Source: JAWLBW01 sp041687475
GTDB taxonomy: Bacteria; J088; JAWLBW01
DNA: 33,774 nt
Assembly: GCA_041687475.1 (NCBI GenBank)
Contig: JAWLBW010000009.1
Coordinates: 1 to 33,774 of the forward strand
Reading direction: 5' to 3'
The notes under the pieces are model-generated. The model was given only the letters and a program-made list of their open reading frames with translations. It did no database searches and was not told the origin of the DNA. Both the position numbers and the translations under genes were made by a program. Positions 1-8,870 of this stretch are shown piece after piece. Within the stretch, counting starts at the first letter, position 1, and each line of letters opens with the position of its first letter.

Positions 1-66
1 GGAAAATGGGGACCGGAAAGGGGCCCGTCTCGTAACCGCCGGAGTCGGAAGAGGCACTACGAAGTA

Positions 67-852
67 ATGCGCAGGGTACAACGAAATCTGTTTTTGCTGG
101 CAGGCAGCGTCGCCGTGATGGCCGGTCTGCGTGGTCGGGGGCTTGAATCGACAGGCATCGCGGTCATCGGGCTTGGCCTTGTCAAGCGCGGCCTTTCGCT
201 GCACCGTCGACGCCACCCCGAAGCCGAAGGCGATTCGCAACGACGCCACTGGGTACACGTCGAACGGCGGCTTACCGTTCACCGCTCGCCCGACACGCTC
301 TACCATGTCTGGCGCAATTCCGAGAACCTGCCGTACTACCTGCCGCACGTAAAAAGCGTGAACATTACCGGTACCCGCCGTTCGCACTGGGTCGTGCGGG
401 CGCCGGCCGGCATGTCGGCCGAGTGGGAATCGGAAATCACCCGTGAAGAACCGGGCTCTCTGCTTGCGTGGAAGACGCTGCCCGGAGCCGACGTGCCCAA
501 TTTCGGGCTGGTCGAGTTCGCCCCGGCAGACCAGGGGCGTGCCACCCGCCTGACGGTAACCCTGGTTTACAGCCCGCCCGTGGGACGTATCGGCACGCTG
601 CTTGTGCGGCTGCTGGGCGAGGGGCCTGCAGGTATGCTGGCCGACGACCTGGCGCACATGAAAAGCGTGCTCGAGGCCGAGGCCGAACAAACGGCCGGCA
701 GGGAGACGCCCGGCTATCCGGCAACCTGGGGCTATGTGAGTAATCACACAGCCGGCGACATGGTCGAAGAGGCATCGGAAGAGTCTTTTCCGGCCAGCGA
801 TGCGCCCGCGTTTACGCCCGGCTCTTCCATCAAGGCCCACCGCGAGGCATGA
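67..852 (+). CDS. SRPBCC (cyclase/dehydrase-like) protein with N-terminal membrane segment
   Basis: 261 aa. Residues about 8-45 hold two short hydrophobic stretches (NLFLLAGSVAVMAG and GIAVIGLGLV), suggesting a membrane hairpin. Residues about 65-210 match the START/SRPBCC pattern of polyketide cyclase/dehydrase-like proteins: a VERRLTVHRSPDTLYHVWRN opening, NLPYYLPHVKSV, a WESEIT strand and a long C-terminal helix. The tail carries the phrase EEASEESFPASDAPAF, a short acidic motif I have seen appended to unrelated bacterial proteins. The fold binds hydrophobic ligands in a helix-grip cavity; the ligand here cannot be told. The ATG at 67 is the first start of the frame and has a weak purine-rich stretch 12-15 nt upstream. 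The next gene begins 48 bp downstream, so the two may be cotranscribed. Family call firm, function unknown. Confidence 0.85.
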   Translation: MRRVQRNLFLLAGSVAVMAGLRGRGLESTGIAVIGLGLVKRGLSLHRRRHPEAEGDSQRRHWVHVERRLTVHRSPDTLYHVWRNSENLPYYLPHVKSVNITGTRRSHWVVRAPAGMSAEWESEITREEPGSLLAWKTLPGADVPNFGLVEFAPADQGRATRLTVTLVYSPPVGRIGTLLVRLLGEGPAGMLADDLAHMKSVLEAEAEQTAGRETPGYPATWGYVSNHTAGDMVEEASEESFPASDAPAFTPGSSIKAHREA

Positions 853-900
853 CGACACGTCTCGAAAACATGAATCAAGCCTGAGGCACGGAGAAGAGTC

Positions 901-1278
901 ATGGAAAAACGCCGCTTCATTGCCCGTCTCGAGGGTGAGCTGCGTGAGCAGTGGAACGAATTCGTCGACCGGAAACACGCGTTCGACAAGTGGATGGAGG
1001 GGCAGATGCGCGATCTCGAAGAGCGTATTCGCGAAGAGGGGCGGCCCATTGAAGCCCTGCACATGATGTTCTGGAATCATGTGTACGAGCAGTACGGTCT
1101 TGATGCCTCGCAGACCTTCAGCGTTACCAGCGACGGCGACGTTTTCGAACTCGAACCCACCCATTCGCTCATCGAGGCCATACAGACCTACGGTACGACC
1201 GAGCCTCAATTCATGGAAGACGACACGCCCGTTTCGGGGGGAATCTGGGAAAGCCCCAGCTCCGACGAGATCAACTGA
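901..1278 (+). CDS. Small acidic protein of unknown function
   Basis: 125 aa, soluble and acidic, with no signal peptide or membrane segment. The first half (about residues 5-50) is highly charged and predicted helical, with regularly spaced hydrophobic residues. The second half contains aromatic and acidic stretches such as FSVTSDGDVFELEPTH and ends in a low-complexity SPSSDEIN tail. The start has a good ribosome site (GAGAAGAG, 3-10 nt upstream). I do not recognise the family. It is probably cotranscribed with the SRPBCC gene upstream and converges on the minus-strand NADH dehydrogenase remnant, whose last codons lie 50 bp downstream. Confidence 0.75.
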   Translation: MEKRRFIARLEGELREQWNEFVDRKHAFDKWMEGQMRDLEERIREEGRPIEALHMMFWNHVYEQYGLDASQTFSVTSDGDVFELEPTHSLIEAIQTYGTTEPQFMEDDTPVSGGIWESPSSDEIN

Positions 1279-1327
1279 GGCTACGGTTCGTAACCCCGTC
1301 GACGGGAGCCGGGAAACGCACCAGACC

Positions 1328-1600
1328 TCACTCGTCGGCGCCGGGTGGAAGTTCAGTCAACTCATCGGTAGCCGGCTGAATGATACGTGCCCCCCGGTGA
1401 AAGCTGATGTAGCCCCAGAACCACTGAATGAGCACGAGTACCCGGTTCTGAAAGTCGATCAGGTAGAAAATGTGCACGAAGATCCACAACAGCCAGGCGA
1501 AGAACCCGGCGAAGGTCAGGTTGTGGAAGTCGGCCACGGCGAAGGCGCGCCCCACGGTAGCCAGGTTCCCTTTGTCGCGGTAACGGAACGGCGGGCGTTC
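1328..1600 (-). pseudogene. C-terminal segment of NDH-2 beyond the in-frame stop
   Basis: Reading on in the same frame past the TAA at 1601-1603, the codons give ERPPFRYRDKGNLATVGRAF followed by AVADF, two hydrophobic helices (AGFFAWLLWIFVHIFYLI and NRVLVLIQWFWGYI) and an acidic tail, ending in a proper stop at 1328. This is the conserved C-terminal domain of NDH-2, including the DKGNLATVGRAFAVAD block and the membrane-anchoring helices. No frameshift is needed to join it; only one codon separates it from the N-terminal part. It may be a recent nonsense mutation, a sequencing error or a stop that is read through. Translation from an internal GTG at 1555 is possible but unlikely to be meaningful alone. 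Confidence 0.8.
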
Positions 1601-2623
<1,023 letters not shown>

Positions 2624-2865
2624 GGGTCCATCTTAACACCATGCGTCAACCTCCGGGGGGCGGCGCGATGCGGAAATTGTCGCCGCCCTGCGCGGCTACC
2701 CGGCAAGGGCCGACCGTAACGAAAGCCGAGGTTCCCTTCTATAGTGAACAAAGGACCACCCTGGTCCGGGGGCACCGGTGTCGACATGGGCAGAAGGCTT
2801 GCACCGTGTCGAGGTGGGGCCGCGAGGCACAAAGGCTGCGCCACGAAGGGAGGTAGAGACAACGC

Positions 2866-3414
2866 ATGCGTCTGAATGCACGGCAGTGCGAGCAGGTTCG
2901 CACCCTCATTGAAGGTATCGATACGGCCATGCTGACCACCGTCACCAGCGACGGTCTTCTGCGCAGCAGGCCCATGGCCGCTCCCCCGCTGACGGAAGAC
3001 GGCGAGCTGCTTTTCTTCACGCGGGCCGACACGCCCAAAATACGCGAGATAGTGTACGGCGAACAGGTCAACATCGACTACGTGGCCCCGCAGGAAAACC
3101 GGTACGTATCGGTGTCGGGGCGCGCCCGGATTCTCGACGACCGCAAGCGCGCGCGCCGCTTCTGGTCCGAAGAGCTTTCGCGCTGGTTTGCGGGCGGGGT
3201 CGACGATCCGGCGCTGCGCCTCATAGACGTCGAGATCGAACGCATCGACTTCTGGGACGAAAGCAAGCGTCGGATGAGCGCCTATATTCAACTGGCCCAG
3301 CCCCCCGCCCACCTTCGCACCGAAGAAGACGAGTGGAACGATCAATGGCTGGGCGCCCAGCACGTATCCGACGACGTGAACGTAGCGTACCCGGTCGATG
3401 AGCCACCCGATTGA
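2866..3414 (+). CDS. Pyridoxamine 5'-phosphate oxidase-like FMN-binding protein (general stress protein 26 type)
   Basis: 182 aa. Split-barrel flavin-binding fold: TAMLTTVTSDGLLRSRPMA (residues about 20-38) is the usual first strand pair and phosphate-contact region. GELLFFTRADTPKIREI and VNIDYVAPQENRYVSVSGRA follow in family order, then a WSEELSRWFAGG helix and the IDVEIERIDFWD strand. Proteins of this group bind FMN or a related flavin; many are stress-induced and their substrates are unknown. The ATG at 2866 has a strong ribosome site (GGGAGG, about 10 nt upstream). Only 30 bp separate it from ligD and 24 bp separate ligD from ku, all on the plus strand. The three probably form one operon, which hints at a role under DNA-damaging or oxidative conditions (inference). 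Confidence 0.88.
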   Translation: MRLNARQCEQVRTLIEGIDTAMLTTVTSDGLLRSRPMAAPPLTEDGELLFFTRADTPKIREIVYGEQVNIDYVAPQENRYVSVSGRARILDDRKRARRFWSEELSRWFAGGVDDPALRLIDVEIERIDFWDESKRRMSAYIQLAQPPAHLRTEEDEWNDQWLGAQHVSDDVNVAYPVDEPPD

Positions 3415-3444
3415 ACGCGGGGCCCGAAAGGGGAAGTGAACCGA

Positions 3445-4884
3445 ATGCCCCGCGAATCGAGCCAGGAACGCCTTGATACCTATCGCCGCATGCGTGATTT
3501 CGGGCAAACGCCCGAGCCGAGCGGCGACGAGGCGGCAGGAAACCCCGCGGAACGCCGGTTCGTCGTGCAGGAGCACCATGCACGGCGCCTGCACTGGGAT
3601 CTGCGGCTCGAGCACGAGGGCGTACTCGTTTCCTGGGCAATTCCCAAGGGCTTTCCTCCCGACCGGAAGATCAACCGTCTCGCCGTGCACACGGAGGATC
3701 ACCCCCTCGCCTATCTCGACTTCGCGGGTGTCATACCGGCCGGCGAGTACGGCGGCGGTCAGATGAACATCTGGGACCGCGGCACCTACGAGTGCCACGA
3801 GTTCACCCCGCGCAAGGTCGTCATAACCCTGCGGGGAAGGCGGTTGCGCGGCAGGTACGCCCTTTTTCAGACCGACGGCAAAAACTGGATGATTCACCGC
3901 ATTGACGTCCTTGCCGGGCGAGAGCCGGCGCCCATGCCCGGCCGGCTCATTCCCATGAAGGCCCAGCCGGCGTCGCTTCCCCCCGACGATGCGAAGTGGG
4001 CCTTCGAAATCAAGTGGGACGGCGTACGTGCCCTGGCCTACCTTGCCGACGGCCGCATGCGGCTGCAGAGTCGTAACCTGAAAGACCTGACGGCCCAATA
4101 TCCCGAGGTTCGCGAGCTTGCCGATGTTCTGGGCGAACGCGCGGCCGTTTTCGACGGCGAACTGGTGGCGTTGGACGAAAACGGCATTCCTCGCTTCGAG
4201 CGGCTTCAGCAGCGCATGGGGTTGACCAACCCCGCCGATATCGGGCACATGCGCGCGCGGGTGCCCGTCGTGTACATGCTCTTTGACCTTCTATACCTCG
4301 ACGGCGACGACCTTACCCGCCTCGCGTACCGCGAGCGCCGGCGCATGCTTGAAGACCTGCATCTCGCCGGCACGGCCTGGCAGACGCCGGGTTACCATGT
4401 GGGCGACGGCGAAGCCATGTTGGCGGCCAGCCGCCAGAGAGGGCTCGAAGGCGTCATGGCCAAGCGGCTCGATTGCCCCTATGAACCCGGCCGACGCTCG
4501 CCCGACTGGCGCAAGATCAAGAACAGCAACCGGCAGGAGTTCGTCGTCGGCGGGTGGCAATGGGGCGAGGGCGCACGGAACGGAAGAATCGGCTCGCTCT
4601 TGGTCGGTTACTACGAAGGCGATCGGCTGCGGTACGCGGGCAGCGTGGGTAGCGGCTTTTCCGAGGCCACGCTTGACCGGCTGGCAGGGTTGCTCGAGCC
4701 GCTGCGGTACGAGACCAGTCCCTTTACCGAGGGCGACGTGAAACGCGGGGCCGTGTATGTCGAACCTCGCTTGGTCGCCGAAGTCGAATTCAACGAATTC
4801 ACGCGTGCCGGCCTGCTCAGACAGCCGGTCTTCAAGGGCCTGCGCGACGACAAGGACCCGCGCGAGGTCGTACGTGAAACCTGA
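3445..4884 (+). CDS. ligD: LigD-type ATP-dependent DNA ligase with 3'-phosphoesterase domain, no polymerase domain
   Basis: 479 aa from the ATG at 3445. A GTG at 3436 is also in frame but sits too close to the AGGGGA ribosome site. Residues about 35-155 are the phosphoesterase domain, with FVVQEHHARRLHWDLRLEHE and WAIPKGF, which trims 3' ends. Residues about 170-475 are the ligase: the nucleotidyl lysine lies in FEIKWDGVRALAY (Lys about 190, codon 4012-4014). FDGELVAL, VMAKRLDCPYEPGRRSPDWRKIK and the C-terminal OB-fold (GSLLVGYYEG, VAEVEFNEFTRAGLLRQPVF) follow. The primase-polymerase domain of three-domain LigD proteins is absent from this protein and from this window. Ku follows 24 bp downstream, so this is the ligase of a non-homologous end-joining pair. 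Confidence 0.95.
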   Translation: MPRESSQERLDTYRRMRDFGQTPEPSGDEAAGNPAERRFVVQEHHARRLHWDLRLEHEGVLVSWAIPKGFPPDRKINRLAVHTEDHPLAYLDFAGVIPAGEYGGGQMNIWDRGTYECHEFTPRKVVITLRGRRLRGRYALFQTDGKNWMIHRIDVLAGREPAPMPGRLIPMKAQPASLPPDDAKWAFEIKWDGVRALAYLADGRMRLQSRNLKDLTAQYPEVRELADVLGERAAVFDGELVALDENGIPRFERLQQRMGLTNPADIGHMRARVPVVYMLFDLLYLDGDDLTRLAYRERRRMLEDLHLAGTAWQTPGYHVGDGEAMLAASRQRGLEGVMAKRLDCPYEPGRRSPDWRKIKNSNRQEFVVGGWQWGEGARNGRIGSLLVGYYEGDRLRYAGSVGSGFSEATLDRLAGLLEPLRYETSPFTEGDVKRGAVYVEPRLVAEVEFNEFTRAGLLRQPVFKGLRDDKDPREVVRET

Positions 4885-4908
4885 ATTGCATCAACGGAGG
4901 TCTACACC

Positions 4909-5748
4909 ATGCCACGAGCCATGTGGAGCGGCGCCATCAGCTTCGGGCTGGTCAACGTACCGGTCAAGCTGTACAACGCCGTGTCGCCCAAGAGCGTACA
5001 CTTTCACCTGCTGCACGACGCCGACGGCGTGCGCATCAAACAGAAGCGCGTCTGTCCGGCCGACGGCGAAGAGGTCTCGAGCGATCATCTCGTCAAGGGC
5101 TATGAGATCTCGCGCAACCGTTACGTGGTCGTGCAGCCCGATGAACTCGACGCCCTGGCGGCCAGACGTACCCATACCATCGACATCGTCGACTTTGTGC
5201 CGGCGGCGCAGATTGACCCGGTCTACTTCGATCATCCCTATGTTCTTGTGCCCGATCGGGGGGCGCAGAAGGCCTACGCCCTGCTGCTGAAGGCCATGGA
5301 ACGGCGCGACCGCATCGCCATTGCCAAGGTGGTTCTGCGCACCAAGGAGTACACGGTCGCCATCAGGCCGGTCGAGCGGGCGCTGCATCTCGAGACGCTG
5401 TACTACAGCGACGAGGTGGTGGCGCAGGAGGCCTTTGAAGGCCTGCCCGAAAACGTCGAACCGGCCGACCGTGAGTTGACGATGGCCGAACAGCTCATCG
5501 ACATGCTGGCCACCGACTTTGCGCCCGAAAAATATCACGATGAGTATCGTGAGCGGGTGCTTGAGCTCATCGACCGCAAGGCGCAGGGCGAGGAAATCGC
5601 CGTGCAGCCCGAAGCCGAGGCGCAGCCCAAGGTCATTGACCTCATGTCGGCGCTTGAAGCGTCCATTGCCAATGCCCGGAAACAGCCGGCCGAAGCGACC
5701 GGGCAGGAAGAAGAGGAAGAGCGCCCCCGCAGGCGCCGCCGGGCCTGA
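4909..5748 (+). CDS. ku: Bacterial Ku protein, DNA end-binding NHEJ factor
   Basis: 279 aa. Typical bacterial Ku: it opens with MPRAMWSGAISFGLVNVPVK, then FHLLHDADGVRIKQKRVCP, the EISRNRYVVVQPDEL block, VYFDHPYVLVPDRGAQKAY and LHLETLYYSDEVV. Residues about 1-235 form the core domain that dimerises into a ring threaded on DNA ends and recruits LigD. The C-terminal tail (from about 245) is glutamate-rich and ends in RPRRRRRA, a basic extension like those known in other bacterial Ku proteins to bind DNA. Ribosome site GGAGG lies 9 nt before the ATG. It is the last gene of the probable PNPOx-ligD-ku operon. Confidence 0.97.
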   Translation: MPRAMWSGAISFGLVNVPVKLYNAVSPKSVHFHLLHDADGVRIKQKRVCPADGEEVSSDHLVKGYEISRNRYVVVQPDELDALAARRTHTIDIVDFVPAAQIDPVYFDHPYVLVPDRGAQKAYALLLKAMERRDRIAIAKVVLRTKEYTVAIRPVERALHLETLYYSDEVVAQEAFEGLPENVEPADRELTMAEQLIDMLATDFAPEKYHDEYRERVLELIDRKAQGEEIAVQPEAEAQPKVIDLMSALEASIANARKQPAEATGQEEEEERPRRRRRA

Positions 5749-5906
5749 ACCGACGCGGAAAGAACGGGAAGCCGAGCGAGGCGTGGGTAGGGGCTGAGGT
5801 TCGGGCGATTTTCCGCCGTCCGGTCGAAATAGTGCACAGCAATACCTTCCCCCCCGGGCGCGACTGTGGCAAGATAGTCCGACCTGCTTGTTTACATGGA
5901 GGCGGT

Positions 5907-6296
5907 ATGGGGGTAAGCGCACGCGGCGACGTTCTGGTCGTGCGGCATGAAGGAAAGGGAAGCGCCGAGTCGGGTCGGCAGCTTGCAGACGAACTGGCCC
6001 GCTATCTCGAGGTACGGTCGGCGCGTCAAGGCCGTATCATCGTCTATCACGAAGCCACGGCGCTCGAAGATGCCGAGACGGGCTATGCGACCGCGTTCGC
6101 TTCGGTCGAACACAAGTACGGAAAGGCGGTCGAGTGCACGGTCTGCGCCATTTCCAACCTGTGGCTGCGGGCCATGATTCGCTCCGTTGCGGCCGTGAGC
6201 GGCAAGCCCTGGCACATCTTCACCGGTACGGAAAAGGCCGAGGCCTTTCTGGCCGAACTGCCTTCTGTCCCGGCGCAACTTCATACGGGGGGCTGA
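5907..6296 (+). CDS. STAS/SpoIIAA-like small protein
   Basis: 129 aa from the ATG at 5907, chosen because GGAGGCGG lies directly upstream; the frame stays open further upstream without a better start. Alternating strand-helix pattern: DVLVVRHEG, then GRIIVYHEATALED, the helix ETGYATAFASVEHKYGKAVE, the strand CTVCAISNLWLRAMIRSVAA, and KPWHIFTGTEKAEAFLAELP at the end. This resembles SpoIIAA-like or STAS-type domains (single-domain proteins often called STAS/SEC14-like), but I see no decisive catalytic or phosphorylation motif. The Nudix gene starts 18 bp after its stop, so cotranscription is likely. Function unknown. Confidence 0.7.
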   Translation: MGVSARGDVLVVRHEGKGSAESGRQLADELARYLEVRSARQGRIIVYHEATALEDAETGYATAFASVEHKYGKAVECTVCAISNLWLRAMIRSVAAVSGKPWHIFTGTEKAEAFLAELPSVPAQLHTGG

Positions 6297-6314
6297 ACCT
6301 GATACCATGGCTTC

Positions 6315-7043
6315 ATGTCGGCAAAACAAGGATCCGAGCTCGCCAGGGTAGACATCGTTGAAGACCGCACGCCGGGCGCCACGCTGACCGAGGGGTATCT
6401 GCGCCTGTATCGGTGGACGCTTCGCAACACCTACAACGACGGCACCACTTCGCGGCCGTATCCGTGCGACGTCATCGACCGCGCCGGTCTTGACGCCGTA
6501 GCCGTGGTCATCTATTCCATCGTTCCCGACGAACGCCGGGTCGACGTTCTCTTACGTGAAACCCTTCGCCCCGGTCTGTTGCTGCGGGCCCGGCGTGAAC
6601 TGCCGCTGCCCGAATATCGCGAGCGACCCTCGACCTGGGAAATCGTGGCCGGCGTCATCGAACCCGGCGAGAAGGGCATGTCGGCCATCAACCAGCGGGC
6701 GGCCGCCGAAGTCGAAGAAGAAGCCGGGTTCCGCATCTTCGCCCCCGCGGTCATCGATCTCGGGGCCGGCATTCTACCGACCCCAGGGCCCTTTCCCGAA
6801 AAGATTTACCTCAAGGCGGTCGAAGTCGACCCCGCCGACCAGGGGCTGCCTACCACCGACGGATCGCCCATGGAAGAAGGGGCGCGCATGAAGTGGTTCG
6901 AGCTCGGCACCGCCATTCACATGTGCGTCAACGGCGAGATTGAAGACGCCAAGACCGAGATTGCCCTGCGCCGCCTCGCGCAACGCCTCGGTTTTCTCGC
7001 CGACGTGGGCATCTGGACCGACCAGATCGGCCGCGCGAAGTGA
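6315..7043 (+). CDS. Nudix hydrolase, ADP-ribose pyrophosphatase-like
   Basis: 242 aa. Nudix enzymes hydrolyse nucleoside diphosphates linked to another moiety. The Nudix helix region is GVIEPGEKGM followed by AAAEVEEEAGF (residues about 112-140). The core glutamates of the EEAG half are present. Compared with the canonical box, about four residues are inserted between the GVIEPGE loop and the helix, and the usual Arg before the first Glu is Ala. RPGLLLRARRELPLPEY and LPTPGPFPEKIYLKAVEVD match ADP-ribose/NDP-sugar pyrophosphatase layouts, where a proline-rich loop after the box confers ADP-ribose preference. Substrate is inferred only. No clear ribosome site; TACCAT at 6303-6308 lies 6 nt before the ATG. 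Confidence 0.87.
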   Translation: MSAKQGSELARVDIVEDRTPGATLTEGYLRLYRWTLRNTYNDGTTSRPYPCDVIDRAGLDAVAVVIYSIVPDERRVDVLLRETLRPGLLLRARRELPLPEYRERPSTWEIVAGVIEPGEKGMSAINQRAAAEVEEEAGFRIFAPAVIDLGAGILPTPGPFPEKIYLKAVEVDPADQGLPTTDGSPMEEGARMKWFELGTAIHMCVNGEIEDAKTEIALRRLAQRLGFLADVGIWTDQIGRAK

Positions 7044-7154
7044 TGGGGCAGTCCGAGGTCTGAAAGTCTGACCGTCAGACAGTCGTCGCCCGACCATCTC
7101 CCCTTCACCCCTTCGCCCGCTCCCCAGCGACGCGGCGTCACGTACCGCAGGTAT

Positions 7155-7652
7155 TCAGTGTCGATCGTACCCACGGTGCCGCTCATCGGCGCTCTGGATG
7201 ACGCAGGGACACGGTGCGTGGGGAATGATCATGGGTTCCCCCAGGAAGACGGCGCGTACCTCGGTGCGGTACCGTGAAAAGTGGCTGACGCGCACTTCGT
7301 CGACCAGACGGCGAAGTCCCTCCAGGCCGCCGTGAACGACAACCGGTACCTCGAACATGCCCGCCCGGGTGGGCGGCGAAATGCCGGCTTCACGCACCGA
7401 GGCGAAGGTGCGTAGCACGTCGTGACCCTGATCCCGCGTCCACAACTCGAGCCTGCGTTCGATGCGTTGGGCGTGCAGCAGGCCGCCGCCGTGGCGCAGT
7501 ACGTAGTCGGCCAGCACTTCGGTGGCCCTGGCTACCGCTTCTTCGGCGTGGGGCCGCCACCCGAGCTCGTGTACGATCGAAACGCGCATCGCACGTACGG
7601 ACTCGTCAATGTCGTCGAAGTCGTGAATGTGAAACTGGTGTTGCTGAAGCAA
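7155..7652 (-). CDS. Degenerate RsbT-like anti-sigma/GHKL ATPase homologue
   Basis: 165 aa from a TTG at 7652; an ATG at 7589 would remove the first strand of the domain. The layout follows serine/threonine anti-sigma kinases of the RsbT/RsbW type: FHIHDFDDIDESVRAMR (first strand and helix), then TEVLADYVLRHGGG at the N-box, LELWTRDQGHDV at the G1 box and GGLEGLRRLVDEVRVS at the GVRRLMDE helix. Key residues have drifted: the N-box Asn is Asp, and the G1 motif DxGxG reads DQGHD. It may bind ATP poorly or act only as a protein-binding partner. No sigma factor or antagonist gene is adjacent. It diverges from the lipoprotein at 7847. The family call is my pattern reading and needs profile confirmation. 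Confidence 0.55.
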   Translation of the reverse strand: MLQQHQFHIHDFDDIDESVRAMRVSIVHELGWRPHAEEAVARATEVLADYVLRHGGGLLHAQRIERRLELWTRDQGHDVLRTFASVREAGISPPTRAGMFEVPVVVHGGLEGLRRLVDEVRVSHFSRYRTEVRAVFLGEPMIIPHAPCPCVIQSADERHRGYDRH

Positions 7653-7846
7653 GGCGGCACCGTTCGTGCTTACGTGGTAAGAACCCCTTCATGGTCGCTG
7701 CCGACAAGCCTGATTTTCAAGCTCCGGACAGCTCTGTTTTCGAAACGCAAGAGGGGTAGGGCCCTGACCTGCCGGCGGTCTTGGAGTAAGCCGATGCGGC
7801 TGCTACGGTAGAGGCATGGGGCGCCCGAACAGGGCAAGGGGGGTAC

Positions 7847-8854
7847 ATGTTCCAGGTTATGACACGCACGGCCGCGGCCGTATGCGCGGTGTTGGCGATC
7901 GCCTGCAGTGATGCGGTCGACCGCGCAGAGACGGCAGGCAACCCCGGTGCTGCGCCGGTACCGGAAGTGACCATCGAAATCTACGACGCGCTGGGCGGCG
8001 GGCTGCGCCCTGCCTCGTCCGACGTCGAGTACTGCGACGACACACCGCCGCATCTGGGGGTGCCCAACGGCACGCCGACCGAGAAGAAGGAGTGCGTGCT
8101 GCCGCCGCGCGACTTCTCCGATGTGCTGAAGGAAAGCTGCGAATGCAACGTCGACTGCCTGCGACCCTACTTTGACCACAATAAGAACCGGGGCCCGGCA
8201 GGCACGATGCAGATGTACACGCCGCCCGACAGCCGCAGGTACTATCCCGGCGTGCCGTCGTCGAAACACTGGGAGCACGGGGTAACCCAGAACATTTTCA
8301 CCTTCGACGTCGAACTGACCAATTTCTATGAACAGGATTGGAGCAACGTCGCCGTGGTATTGGTCGAGGTCACGCCCGACAACGGGCGGCAGGGCTTTCA
8401 GGACAGCCGGCCGCATGCCTGCCTGAACGACGACCACGCGGTGTGGACCTTCGGGCATATCAAGGCCGGCGAGACGGCCAAGCGTACGGTCAAGATGTGG
8501 CTGCCCGACGATGCTCCGTTCCGAATCACCGGCTACATCGTGAGCCTCGACTGCCCCGCGAACAGCGAAGCGGCCGACAGCGACGGAGATGGACTGAGCG
8601 ATGCCGCGGAAGCGGAGCTCGGGCTCGATCCGTTCAATCCGGATACCGACGACGATGGTCTGTTCGACGGCGCCGAAACCAATACCGGCGTGTACGCGGG
8701 CTGGTGGAACACGGGCACCGACCCGCTGGTGCCCGACACCGACGGAGATTGCTTTATCGACGGCGACGAAATTGCCGAGAACACCAACCCGTTCGACCCG
8801 AACGATCATCCGGAACGACGGTGCACGGGTTACGAACGAAATCTCGAGAACTGA
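7847..8854 (+). CDS. Lipoprotein with thrombospondin type 3 calcium-binding repeats
   Basis: 335 aa. N-terminal signal RTAAAVCAVLAIAC gives a plausible lipobox (cleavage before Cys about 20), so it should be lipidated and exported. Residues about 30-235 form an unknown domain with several cysteines (for example ESCECNVDC) and the phrase FTFDVELTNFYEQDW. Residues about 240-325 contain DSDGDGLSDAAE, DPFNPDTDDDGLFDGAET and DTDGDCFIDGDEI, the DxDxDG loops of thrombospondin type 3 repeats that bind calcium. A purine-rich AAGGGGGG precedes the ATG. The next gene, 16 bp downstream, is a shorter paralogue without the calcium repeats. Probably a surface or periplasmic protein; partner unknown. Confidence 0.82.
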   Translation: MFQVMTRTAAAVCAVLAIACSDAVDRAETAGNPGAAPVPEVTIEIYDALGGGLRPASSDVEYCDDTPPHLGVPNGTPTEKKECVLPPRDFSDVLKESCECNVDCLRPYFDHNKNRGPAGTMQMYTPPDSRRYYPGVPSSKHWEHGVTQNIFTFDVELTNFYEQDWSNVAVVLVEVTPDNGRQGFQDSRPHACLNDDHAVWTFGHIKAGETAKRTVKMWLPDDAPFRITGYIVSLDCPANSEAADSDGDGLSDAAEAELGLDPFNPDTDDDGLFDGAETNTGVYAGWWNTGTDPLVPDTDGDCFIDGDEIAENTNPFDPNDHPERRCTGYERNLEN

Positions 8855-8870
8855 CACCATGGGGGAAACG

